Positions 43,152-51,127 of a DNA stretch of 64,000 nucleotides are shown piece after piece. The position numbers were made by a program, and so were the translations under genes. Source of the DNA: Hymenobacter gelipurpurascens (GTDB taxonomy: Bacteria; Bacteroidota; Bacteroidia; Cytophagales; Hymenobacteraceae); the NCBI RefSeq assembly GCF_900187375.1, contig NZ_FYEW01000001.1, forward strand, positions 1,550,001 to 1,614,000, given 5' to 3'. The notes beneath the pieces are model-generated. The model searched no databases, was not told the origin of the DNA, and was given only the letters and a program-made list of their open reading frames with translations. Positions within the stretch are counted from its first letter, which is position 1. The number at the start of each line of letters is the position of its first letter.

Positions 43152-44435
43152 ATGCAACGCTTCTTTTATTTGCTGACAGCCTCTCTGCTGCTTGGCCTCT
43201 CTATCCGCACGCAGGCGGCTCCTTTACGCGCCGACACGGTCCGGCTTACGCTACCAGAAGCCGAAAAGCGCTTCGTGGAAAGCAATCTGAATTTGCTGGC
43301 CCAACGCTACAACGTTTCGGCGGCGGAAGCCCAGGTTCTGCAAGCGAAGCTCTGGGACAACCCCACCATTTCGCTGGAGCAGAACGCCTACAACCCCCAG
43401 ACCCGCAAAGCCCTTGACGTAACCCGCACCGGCAATACCGCCGTGCAGGTGCAGCAGCTGTTTGCCATTGCCGGCCGCCGCAAAGCCGCTACCAGCGTTG
43501 CGCAGCAAAACGCCCTCGTGGAGCAATTCAATTTCGAGGACTTGGTTCGGACCCTGCGCTTTCAGCTCCGCAGCACTTTCTACGACCTGTACTACAAGCA
43601 GCAAAGCGTGGGCGTGTATGACAAGGAAGTAGCCAGTTTTGAGCGCACAGTAGGCCTCTACCAGAGCCAGTACAGCAAGGGCAACATTGCGCTCAAAGAA
43701 GTTATCCGCCTGAAAGCCTTTCTCTTTCAGTTGCGCAATGAGCACCAGGCCCTGCTCAACGATATTGCCTCGGAGCACGCTGATCTGCGCGTTCTGATGG
43801 GCGACACCAGCGGCGCCTACTATCTGCCCAACGCCGACTCAAACCGCCTCAGAAGCCTCTCGCTGGCCGACCGCAGCGAAGAGCAGCTCGTTGACTCGGC
43901 GCAGGTGTACCGCGCCGACCTGAAGGCCCGCCAGGCCAGTGTGCAGCAGCAGGCCCAGAACCTGCGCTACCAGCGCGCCCTGGCCGCCCCCGATCTGGCC
44001 CTGGGCTACGTGTACGACCGCGCCGGCAACTACATCCAGAACTACAATGCCGTGACGCTGGGCATTGCAGTGCCCATTTTCAACCGCAACCAAGGCAACA
44101 TCCGCACGGCGCAAAACCAGGTAGAGGTTAGCAAGGCCCAGCTAGGCCAGCAGCAGCTGGTAGTGAAGAACGATGTGCAGGAAGCTTGGCGCCAGGCCCG
44201 CCAAACGGATCAGCTCTATCAGGGCACCGACCGGGAAACGTCGGATTTCGACCGCCTGATGAAGGGCATTGATGAGAGCTATGCCAAGCGCAACCTCACG
44301 CTCGTGGAATTCCTGGACTTCTACGAGAGCTACAAAAACAACCTCGTGCAGCTCAACAACTTGCGCGCCAGCCGTGTGCGGGCCTTTGAGCAACTTAACT
44401 ATGCCGTGGGCCGCCCGGTGTTCAAAGCTGAATAA
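43152..44435 (+). CDS. TolC-family outer membrane protein of the metal-efflux system
   Basis: 427 residues from MQRFFYLLTASLLLGLSIRT with a Sec signal peptide. Two OEP repeats: coiled-coil helices (SVAQQNALVEQFNFEDLVRT and QVEVSKAQLGQQQLVVKNDV) and strands such as ALAAPDLALGYVYD and AVTLGIAVPIFNRNQGN. It is CzcC/CusC-type in order and length. A GTG at 43113 in frame is rejected because it overlaps the promoter. First gene of the three-gene efflux operon. Confidence 0.92.
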   Translation: MQRFFYLLTASLLLGLSIRTQAAPLRADTVRLTLPEAEKRFVESNLNLLAQRYNVSAAEAQVLQAKLWDNPTISLEQNAYNPQTRKALDVTRTGNTAVQVQQLFAIAGRRKAATSVAQQNALVEQFNFEDLVRTLRFQLRSTFYDLYYKQQSVGVYDKEVASFERTVGLYQSQYSKGNIALKEVIRLKAFLFQLRNEHQALLNDIASEHADLRVLMGDTSGAYYLPNADSNRLRSLSLADRSEEQLVDSAQVYRADLKARQASVQQQAQNLRYQRALAAPDLALGYVYDRAGNYIQNYNAVTLGIAVPIFNRNQGNIRTAQNQVEVSKAQLGQQQLVVKNDVQEAWRQARQTDQLYQGTDRETSDFDRLMKGIDESYAKRNLTLVEFLDFYESYKNNLVQLNNLRASRVRAFEQLNYAVGRPVFKAE

Positions 44436-44479
44436 TCATGTTTTCCGTCCTCTCCTGCCGCTTCTCAAGTCGCCATTCC

Positions 44480-45583
44480 ATGAACCGCTATGCCACCCTG
44501 GCCACCTCACTGGCCCTCCCGCTTGCCCTCGGATTGGGGGGCTGCTCCAAAGCTGATGAAGCAGACGCTACCTCCAAGGCTGAAGCTGGCTTCTCGCTCT
44601 CTGACCAAATGATGCGGGAAATAAAAATTGATACGGTACGCGCCCAGCCGGTGCGTGATGAGCTGACACTTTCGGGCCAGATTGCTTCCAACGGCGACAA
44701 AACAGTGAAAGTGTACCCGCTGGTAGGCGGCGTGGTGGAGCAGCTCTCAGTGGAGCTTGGCGACCACGTGACCAAGGGGCAGGTGCTGGCCGTGATTAAG
44801 AGCGGTGAAATTGCGGACCTGCAAAACCAGAGCAGCAGCGCCGGCACCGACCTCGACATTGCCCGCAAAAACCTGCAGGTGCTGGAAGACCAGTATGCCG
44901 CCGGCCTGGCCTCGGAGCGCGACGTGAGCCTGGCCCGCCAGGAGCTGCGCAAGGCGCAAGGCAATGTGGGCAAGAGCCGCAAGCAGCTAAGCGTGTACGG
45001 CGTATCGGCTGATGGCACCTACACGCTGCGGGCGCCCATCTCGGGCTTTATCACGGAGAAGAACGTGACGGATCATATGCAGTTCAATGCTGACAATGTT
45101 GGCAACCTATTCACGGTCAGCAATCTGGATGACATCTGGATTATGGCCAACGTGTTTGAGTCAGACATCTCGAAGGTGAAGGAAGGATACGCCGCCGACG
45201 TCACGACCCTTTCCTACCCCGACAAGCACTTCACAGGCCGCATCGACAAGGTGTTCAACGTGCTCGACCCCGAGAGCAAAGTGATGAAGGTGCGCGTGCG
45301 CCTTAGTAACCCCGGCTACCTGCTCAAGCCCGAAATGTACGCGCAGGTAAAGGTGCTCAACACCGAAAAGCAACAAATGCTGGCCGTGCCTTCCAAAAGC
45401 GTGGTGTTCGATAAGGACCGCAACTTCGTGATGGTCTTTAAGGACCGTAATCATGTGGAAACCCGCGAAGTGAAGATTGCCAAAACCGTCGGCGACGTGA
45501 GCTACGTCCAGACTGGCCTACGGGATGGTGAGCGGGTTATCGGCCAGAACCAGCTCCTCGTGTACGACGAGCTGAACGACTAA
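44480..45583 (+). CDS. RND periplasmic adaptor lipoprotein (CusB/CzcB-like)
   Basis: About 367 residues from MNRYATLATSLALPLALGLG, a lipoprotein signal with lipobox GGCSK. Then an adaptor with lipoyl halves (VYPLVGGVVEQLSVELGDHV and LRAPISGFITEKNVTDHMQ), a short hairpin between them, a beta-barrel (YAADVTTLSYPDKHFTGRI) and a C-terminal membrane-proximal domain (DGERVIGQNQLLV). A start at 44438 (MFSVLSCRF) lies two bases after the TolC stop and is also possible. It connects the pump to the outer-membrane channel. Confidence 0.9.
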   Translation: MNRYATLATSLALPLALGLGGCSKADEADATSKAEAGFSLSDQMMREIKIDTVRAQPVRDELTLSGQIASNGDKTVKVYPLVGGVVEQLSVELGDHVTKGQVLAVIKSGEIADLQNQSSSAGTDLDIARKNLQVLEDQYAAGLASERDVSLARQELRKAQGNVGKSRKQLSVYGVSADGTYTLRAPISGFITEKNVTDHMQFNADNVGNLFTVSNLDDIWIMANVFESDISKVKEGYAADVTTLSYPDKHFTGRIDKVFNVLDPESKVMKVRVRLSNPGYLLKPEMYAQVKVLNTEKQQMLAVPSKSVVFDKDRNFVMVFKDRNHVETREVKIAKTVGDVSYVQTGLRDGERVIGQNQLLVYDELND

Positions 45584-45719
45584 TTATCAAGAAGCTGGAA
45601 GCTAAGCACTAGCAGCTGCGGCAAGGGCCTCAGCAGTCATTCTGCTGCCTGCTTCTGCCGCCCAGTTTACGCTGAACCAATTCTAGCTCCTAGCTTCTGC
45701 CTTCTAGCTACTTAATCCT
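45584..45719. repeat. Long imperfect inverted-repeat spacer (GAAGCTAGGAG type)
   Basis: AGAAGCTGGAAGCTAAGCAC near the adaptor stop can pair with CTAGCTCCTAGCTTCTGCC near 45684-45705. CTCCTAGCTTCT is common to the spacers at 2.7 and 36.0 kb. The last 40 bases before the pump ATG are pyrimidine-rich with no Shine-Dalgarno site. Confidence 0.65.
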
Positions 45720-48700
45720 ATGGGTAAGTTCATTCAACAAGTAGTCGCGTTTTCGCTCAAGAACCGCTTCTTCGTCTTCTTCATGACGGCCCTGCTCATT
45801 GCGGGCGGCGTCTATAGCTACGTGCACACGCCCATTGAGGCGTTTCCGGACGTTACCAACACCCAGATCATCATTGTAAGCCAGTGGCCCGGCCGCTCGG
45901 CGGAAGAGGTGGAGCGGTTCGTATCGGTGCCGATTGAGGTGGCCATGAACTCGGTGCAGAAGAAGAGCAATATGCGCTCCATCAGCATGTTCGGTCTGTC
46001 GGTGCTCAAAATCAACTTCGACGACGACGTAGATGATTTCTACGCCCGGCAGCAGGTGAACAACCTGTTGGCGGGCGTGAGCCTGCCTTCCGATTGCGAA
46101 AACCATGTGCAGCCGCCGTACGGGCCTACCGGTGAGATTTTCCGCTACACCGTGCAGGGCAAAGGCCGCTCCACCAACGATTTACTGGCCATCCAGGACT
46201 GGGTGGTGGAGCGCGCCCTAAAGAGCGTGCCCGGCGTGGCCGATATTGCCGCGTTTGGGGGCACCAAAAAGGTGTATGAAATCACGGCCGATCCGGCTCA
46301 GCTCCAGATGTATAACCTTACGCCCCTGGAAGTATTCCAGGCCGTGCAGAAGAGCAACATCAACGTGGGTGGCGACGTGATTGAGAAGAACGGACAGGCC
46401 TACGTGGTGCGCGGGATAGGCCTACTGGAAAACCCGGAGGAAATCGGCAACATCATCGTCGACCATGTGAACGGTACGCCTATTCTGGTGCGCAACGTGG
46501 CCCGCGTAACGGAAAGTCACCTGCCCCGCGTAGGCCAGGCCGGCCTGGATGGGAACGACGACGTGGTGGAGGGCATCGTGATTATGCGTAAGGGCGAAAA
46601 CCCCGCCGAGGTGCTAGGCCGCGTGAAAGACAAGATTGAGGAACTGAACACCAAAGTGCTGCCCTCCGGCGTGAAGCTGGTGACGTTCTACGACCGGGAC
46701 GTGCTGATGGACAAGTGCACCGAAACCGTGATTCACAACCTGATTGAGGGCATTGTGCTCGTGACGCTGGTGGTGTTCCTGTTTATGGCCGACTGGCGCT
46801 CTACCCTAATTGTGGGTGTGGTAGTGCCACTGGCCTTGCTGTTTGCGTTTATCTGCCTACGCCTGAAAGGCATGAGCGCCAACCTGCTAAGCATGGGCGC
46901 CATCGACTTCGGCATCATCATCGATGGGGCCGTGGTGATGGTGGAAGGCATTTTTGTAGTGCTCGACCACAAAGCGCATAAGGTGGGCATGCCAGTGTAT
47001 AACAAGCTGGTGAAGATGAGCCTGATCAAGAAAACCGGCGGCGAATTGGGCAAAGCTGTGTTCTTTTCCAAGCTCATCATCCTGACCTGCCTGCTCCCCA
47101 TTTTCGCTTTTGAGAAAGTAGAAGGCAAAATGTTCTCCCCCCTGGCCTACACGCTTGGCTTTGCCCTCATTGGCGCCCTGCTACTGACGCTCACGCTGGT
47201 GCCGGTGCTGGCTTCTATCCTGCTGAATAAGAACGTGCGGGAGAAGAACAACCCCATCGTTAACTTCTTCGACCGGAATGTGGTACGGGCCTTTGGCTTC
47301 ACGATGGCCAACAAGCGCCTGAGCCTGGTTGCCTCCTTTGCCCTGATGGCGGGCGTGCTATATTCTTATACGTTTCTGGGCTCTGAATTCCTGCCCGAGC
47401 TGAACGAAGGCGCGCTGTGGGTAGAAGCTAAGTTACCGATGTCCTCATCGCTGACGGCCACTACCAAGCAGGTGGCGGAGTTCCGCAAGATCCTAGGCTC
47501 CTTTCCCGAGGTGAACGGTGTGCTCAGCCAGACGGGCCGCTCCAACGACGGCACTGACCCCTCGGGCATGTATTACGTGCAGTGCCAAGTGAACCTGAAA
47601 CCGCAGGAAGAATGGAAGCGCAAGATTACCAAGGAGCAGCTCATCGAGGAGATGGATAAGAAGCTGCGCGTGTATCCGGGCGTCATCTACAACTACTCAC
47701 AACCTATCATTGACAACGTAGCCGAAGCCGTGGCAGGCATCAACGCCTCCTTGGCCGTCAAGATTTTCGGCAACGACCTCAAGCAGATCAATGCCAAAGC
47801 CGACTCCGTAGCCACGATTTTGCGGGGCGTGCGGGGCGTGAAAGACCTGGGCATTCTGCGCAACCTAGGCCAGCCCGAAATGAGTATTCTGCTCGATCAG
47901 AACCGTATGGCCACGTATGGTGTGGCAGCTGCTGATGCCCAAGCCGTGGTGGAAATGGCCATTGGCGGTAAGGCGGCTACGCAGCTGTTTGAGGGCGAGC
48001 GGAAGTTCGATATCCGCATCCGGTACCCCCAGCAATACCGCAGCACCGAAGAAGAAATCGGGGCGCTGCGTGTGCCTACCCTGAAAGGCGGCCAAGTGGC
48101 GCTCAAGGAAATCTCCTCCATCCGGACGGTAAACGGCCCCGCCTCGGTGTATCACGACAATGGGCAGCGCTTTATTGCCGTGAAGTTCTCCGTCCGCGAC
48201 CGGGATATGGGCTCCACTATTGCCGAGGCGCAGAAGAAAGTAAACGCTCAGATTCACCTGCCTAAAGGTTACAGCATTGCCTGGGCCGGGGAGTTTGAGA
48301 ACCAGGTGCGCGCCCAGCAACGCCTGAGCCAGATGGTGCCCGTGGCCCTGGTCATCATCTTTATTCTGCTGTTCATCACGTTCGGCAATGCCAAAGATGC
48401 TGGCCTAGTGCTCGTAAACGTACCTTTTGCCCTCATCGGTGGCATTGTGGCCCTGCATCTCACGCACACCAACTTCAGCATTTCGGCGGGTATTGGTTTC
48501 ATTGCCCTGTTTGGCATCTGTATTCAAAACGGGGTGATTCTGATTACGGTGTTCAAACAGAATATGCGCAAGAAGATGAGCCTGCCCGAAGCCCTGCGCA
48601 CCGGCGTGGCTTCCCGCGTGCGGCCCGTGGTCATGACGGCCCTGATGGCCATGATTGGCTTGTTCCCGGCCGCACTAAGCACCGGCATTGGCTCCGAGAC

Positions 48701-48872
48701 ACAGAAGCCGTTGGCCATTGTGGTAATTGGGGGCCTGGTATCGGCCACCATCCTCACGCTGCTCATATTCCCCCTGATCTTCAACGCCGCCTACCGTGCC
48801 CAGCACACTCACTACGGTGACGACCCTGAGCTGCATCCCGAGCTGCACCAGCAACCCATGCTGGCCCATTAG
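45720..48872 (+). CDS. CusA/CzcA-family heavy-metal efflux RND pump
   Basis: 1050 residues of an RND transporter. The N-terminal helix and the porter segment (TPIEAFPDVTNTQI, then SQWPGRSAEEVERFVSVPIE) match the heavy-metal-efflux subfamily. The TM4-side motif MGAIDFGIIIDGAVVMVEG carries the proton-relay acidic residues of CzcA-type pumps. The second half repeats the fold, ending in the FIALFGICIQNGVILITVF and RPVVMTALMAMIGLFPAALS segments. It exports divalent or monovalent metal ions from the periplasm or cytosol; which metal cannot be fixed by eye. It completes the TolC-adaptor-pump set next to the two-component genes. Confidence 0.94.
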   Translation: MGKFIQQVVAFSLKNRFFVFFMTALLIAGGVYSYVHTPIEAFPDVTNTQIIIVSQWPGRSAEEVERFVSVPIEVAMNSVQKKSNMRSISMFGLSVLKINFDDDVDDFYARQQVNNLLAGVSLPSDCENHVQPPYGPTGEIFRYTVQGKGRSTNDLLAIQDWVVERALKSVPGVADIAAFGGTKKVYEITADPAQLQMYNLTPLEVFQAVQKSNINVGGDVIEKNGQAYVVRGIGLLENPEEIGNIIVDHVNGTPILVRNVARVTESHLPRVGQAGLDGNDDVVEGIVIMRKGENPAEVLGRVKDKIEELNTKVLPSGVKLVTFYDRDVLMDKCTETVIHNLIEGIVLVTLVVFLFMADWRSTLIVGVVVPLALLFAFICLRLKGMSANLLSMGAIDFGIIIDGAVVMVEGIFVVLDHKAHKVGMPVYNKLVKMSLIKKTGGELGKAVFFSKLIILTCLLPIFAFEKVEGKMFSPLAYTLGFALIGALLLTLTLVPVLASILLNKNVREKNNPIVNFFDRNVVRAFGFTMANKRLSLVASFALMAGVLYSYTFLGSEFLPELNEGALWVEAKLPMSSSLTATTKQVAEFRKILGSFPEVNGVLSQTGRSNDGTDPSGMYYVQCQVNLKPQEEWKRKITKEQLIEEMDKKLRVYPGVIYNYSQPIIDNVAEAVAGINASLAVKIFGNDLKQINAKADSVATILRGVRGVKDLGILRNLGQPEMSILLDQNRMATYGVAAADAQAVVEMAIGGKAATQLFEGERKFDIRIRYPQQYRSTEEEIGALRVPTLKGGQVALKEISSIRTVNGPASVYHDNGQRFIAVKFSVRDRDMGSTIAEAQKKVNAQIHLPKGYSIAWAGEFENQVRAQQRLSQMVPVALVIIFILLFITFGNAKDAGLVLVNVPFALIGGIVALHLTHTNFSISAGIGFIALFGICIQNGVILITVFKQNMRKKMSLPEALRTGVASRVRPVVMTALMAMIGLFPAALSTGIGSETQKPLAIVVIGGLVSATILTLLIFPLIFNAAYRAQHTHYGDDPELHPELHQQPMLAH

Positions 48873-48880
48873 CCAAGCTG

Positions 48881-48936
48881 CCAGCCAGACGCAAGAACGC
48901 CCGACCATATGGTCGGGCGTTCTTGCGTCTGGCTGG
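48881..48936. terminator. 56-base perfect palindrome after the pump gene
   Basis: The sequence starting CCAGCCAGACGCAAGAACGC and centred on CATATG is a perfect inverted repeat with 28-base arms and no loop. It lies eight bases after the stop. It lacks a T tract, so it may act as a hairpin mRNA end-protector rather than a classical terminator. Confidence 0.75.
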
Positions 48937-49001
48937 TTGGGTGAATACCTGGCCTAGACAGTGCATATTGTACTGTGGGCTACTGGCCTAGGCCACTTGC
49001 T

Positions 49002-49880
49002 TTACTGCACCGCTACGGCATTTGCTTTCAGCACCTTCTGAAAGAACAGAACATGATAGGGCAGCGCGTTTTCCCAGTATTGCCAGGTATGCGCGCCGGG
49101 CCGTTCGGTATAGTCGTGTGGCGTGTGGTTGTAGACCAGGCGGCGGTGCAGCTCGCGGTTTATCTCGATCAGAAAATCATCCACGCCGCAGTCGATGATG
49201 AGCGGCAGGCCGTTGCTGTACAGCTTGTCGGCCATATTCACGACGGAGTTGGCACTGTACACACTGGGCGCCGGCGTCTCGGGCCCCAGAATGGGGTTAA
49301 AGAGCGACTGGCGTTGCTTGGCTTCATCGGGGTTCAGCTTGCGGTTTGTGATGGACAGATCCAGCGCGCCGCTCATGCTGCCGGCGGCCGCAAACAGCTC
49401 CGGGTGCCGAGCCGAGAGATACAGCGCGCCGTGTCCGCCCATGGATAGGCCCGTAATCACGCGGCCTTTGCTGCTGCGCACGGTGCGGTACGTATTGTCA
49501 ATTTTCCCGATAACATCCTGGGTGATATAGGTTTCAAACTGGCTGGCCTTATTCACGGGGCTATCTAGATAGAAGCTGAAGGTTTCGCCCTCTGGCGTCA
49601 CAATGATGAGGTTATACTGATCAGCGAGACGATGCAACAGCGTTTTGTCGGGCGTCTTGGAAATCCAGTCGTTGAAGTGGCCGTAGGCCCCGTGCAGCAG
49701 GTAGAGCACGGGGTAGGCCACCTTTTTATTCTTGGCGTAGGAAGTTGGCAGCACCACTGCCGCCCGGTAGGTTTTCTGCATGGCCGCGCTGGGAATATCC
49801 AGCGTATCGACTTTGGCTGCGAAAGACCGGGAAGCAATGCCCAATAGCAGCAGCAACAAGAACAGGCGTAAAGATTTCAT
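49002..49880 (-). CDS. Secreted alpha/beta-hydrolase esterase (putative esterase family)
   Basis: 292 residues with signal peptide MKSLRLFLLLLLLGIASRSFA. The PF00756-type esterase pattern: VVLPTSYAKNKKVAYPVLYLLHG, then GLSMGGHGALYLSARHPELF with the nucleophile Ser, and a C-terminal GAHTWQYWENALP supplying the His. Relatives are feruloyl- and acetyl-xylan esterases and S-formylglutathione hydrolases. The signal peptide favours a periplasmic or secreted polysaccharide-linked role. Confidence 0.9.
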   Translation of the reverse strand: MKSLRLFLLLLLLGIASRSFAAKVDTLDIPSAAMQKTYRAAVVLPTSYAKNKKVAYPVLYLLHGAYGHFNDWISKTPDKTLLHRLADQYNLIIVTPEGETFSFYLDSPVNKASQFETYITQDVIGKIDNTYRTVRSSKGRVITGLSMGGHGALYLSARHPELFAAAGSMSGALDLSITNRKLNPDEAKQRQSLFNPILGPETPAPSVYSANSVVNMADKLYSNGLPLIIDCGVDDFLIEINRELHRRLVYNHTPHDYTERPGAHTWQYWENALPYHVLFFQKVLKANAVAVQ

Positions 49881-50089
49881 AGAGTTTAGGTGGGTTTAAA
49901 GAGCTACAGACGCAAGTTGTGGTGCAGCCGTTGCGGGCCTCAGCTTGCCCGGCCCCGCTGGTTTCGCCAGATTCCGGAGCAAGCGAGGCCTAGGCCACTT
50001 AGTTAAGCAGAAAATAACGATCTTCTTTCCCGAAGTCACCTCACCAGTACTGGCCTAGGCCAGTGCCGGTGGCCTATCCTACTTACGTT

Positions 50090-50992
50090 ATGTCTACGCC
50101 ATCCACCTCCTGGCCTCCTCTTCCGCTCGCCGACTGGGCCGATACGCTTGCCACCCTGCACATGTGGACGCAGATTGTGGGCAAAATCCGGCTGGCCCAA
50201 ACACCGCTCGTGAACCACTGGTGGAACGTGCCGCTTTACCTAACGGCGCGGGGCCTCACCACCACGGCCATGCCCTACGAGGAGCGCTCCTTTCAAATTG
50301 ATTTCGACTTCCTTGACCACCAACTCATTATTCGGTGCAGTGATGGAGCGGAGCGCAAACTGGCATTGGAGCCCCGCTCTGTGGCGGCTTTCTACCGCGA
50401 AGTGATGCGCCTACTTGATGAGCTAGGTATTCAGGTAAAAATCTGGCCCGTGCCAGTGGAGCTTGAGCATCCTATTCCCTTCGAGCAGGACGAGCAGCAT
50501 GCCAGCTACGATGCTGCCGCGGCCCACCGCTTCTGGCGCAGCCTCACCCTGATGGCGCCGGTGCTGGAGTCGTTTCGGTCGGAGTTTATCGGCAAGTGTA
50601 GCCCGGTACATTTCTTTTGGGGCTCGTTTGATCTGGCCGTTACCCGCTTTTCGGGCCGGACCGCCCCACCCCGCGAAGGTGCCGACAGCATCACCCGCGA
50701 AGCCTATTCGCACGAGGTTATCAGCCACGGGTTCTGGCCCGGTGGCAATGGGCAGGAAGCGGCCTTCTACGCCTACACCGCCCCTGCTCCTGCCGGGTTT
50801 GCTGACGTACCTGTACAGCCGAAAGAGGCATTTTACAGCACCGAGCTAGGCGAGTTTCTGCTGCCCTATGAAGCCGTGCGCACTTCCCCGGATCCGGCTG
50901 CAGCCCTCCGGCAATTTCTGCAGAGCACCTACGAAGCGGGAGCTACATTAGGCCACTGGGAGCGCACAGCGCTGGAGCGGCAGCCTGCGTAG
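50090..50992 (+). CDS. DUF5996 family protein
   Basis: 300 residues from MSTPSTSWPPLPLADWADT; an in-frame GTG at 50063 is possible. WPPLPLADWADTLATLHMWTQIVGKIRLA, NHWWNVPLYLTARGLTT and SPVHFFWGSFDLAVTRFSGR are the recurrent DUF5996 segments, with many Trp and His residues. There is no signal peptide or known enzyme motif. Function unknown. It is a stand-alone gene. Confidence 0.88.
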   Translation: MSTPSTSWPPLPLADWADTLATLHMWTQIVGKIRLAQTPLVNHWWNVPLYLTARGLTTTAMPYEERSFQIDFDFLDHQLIIRCSDGAERKLALEPRSVAAFYREVMRLLDELGIQVKIWPVPVELEHPIPFEQDEQHASYDAAAAHRFWRSLTLMAPVLESFRSEFIGKCSPVHFFWGSFDLAVTRFSGRTAPPREGADSITREAYSHEVISHGFWPGGNGQEAAFYAYTAPAPAGFADVPVQPKEAFYSTELGEFLLPYEAVRTSPDPAAALRQFLQSTYEAGATLGHWERTALERQPA

Positions 50993-51127
50993 GCCACTTG
51001 CTTTTCGCGGGCTAATGGCCTAGCGGCACTTCTGATGCTGGAAAAGGCTATAAAAAGTGTGCGCCGTGCCGCAGCATCTGTGCCGAAAAGTTTGCAACTA
51101 GCAGCCTGAATCCTTGCTCTATTTTCC

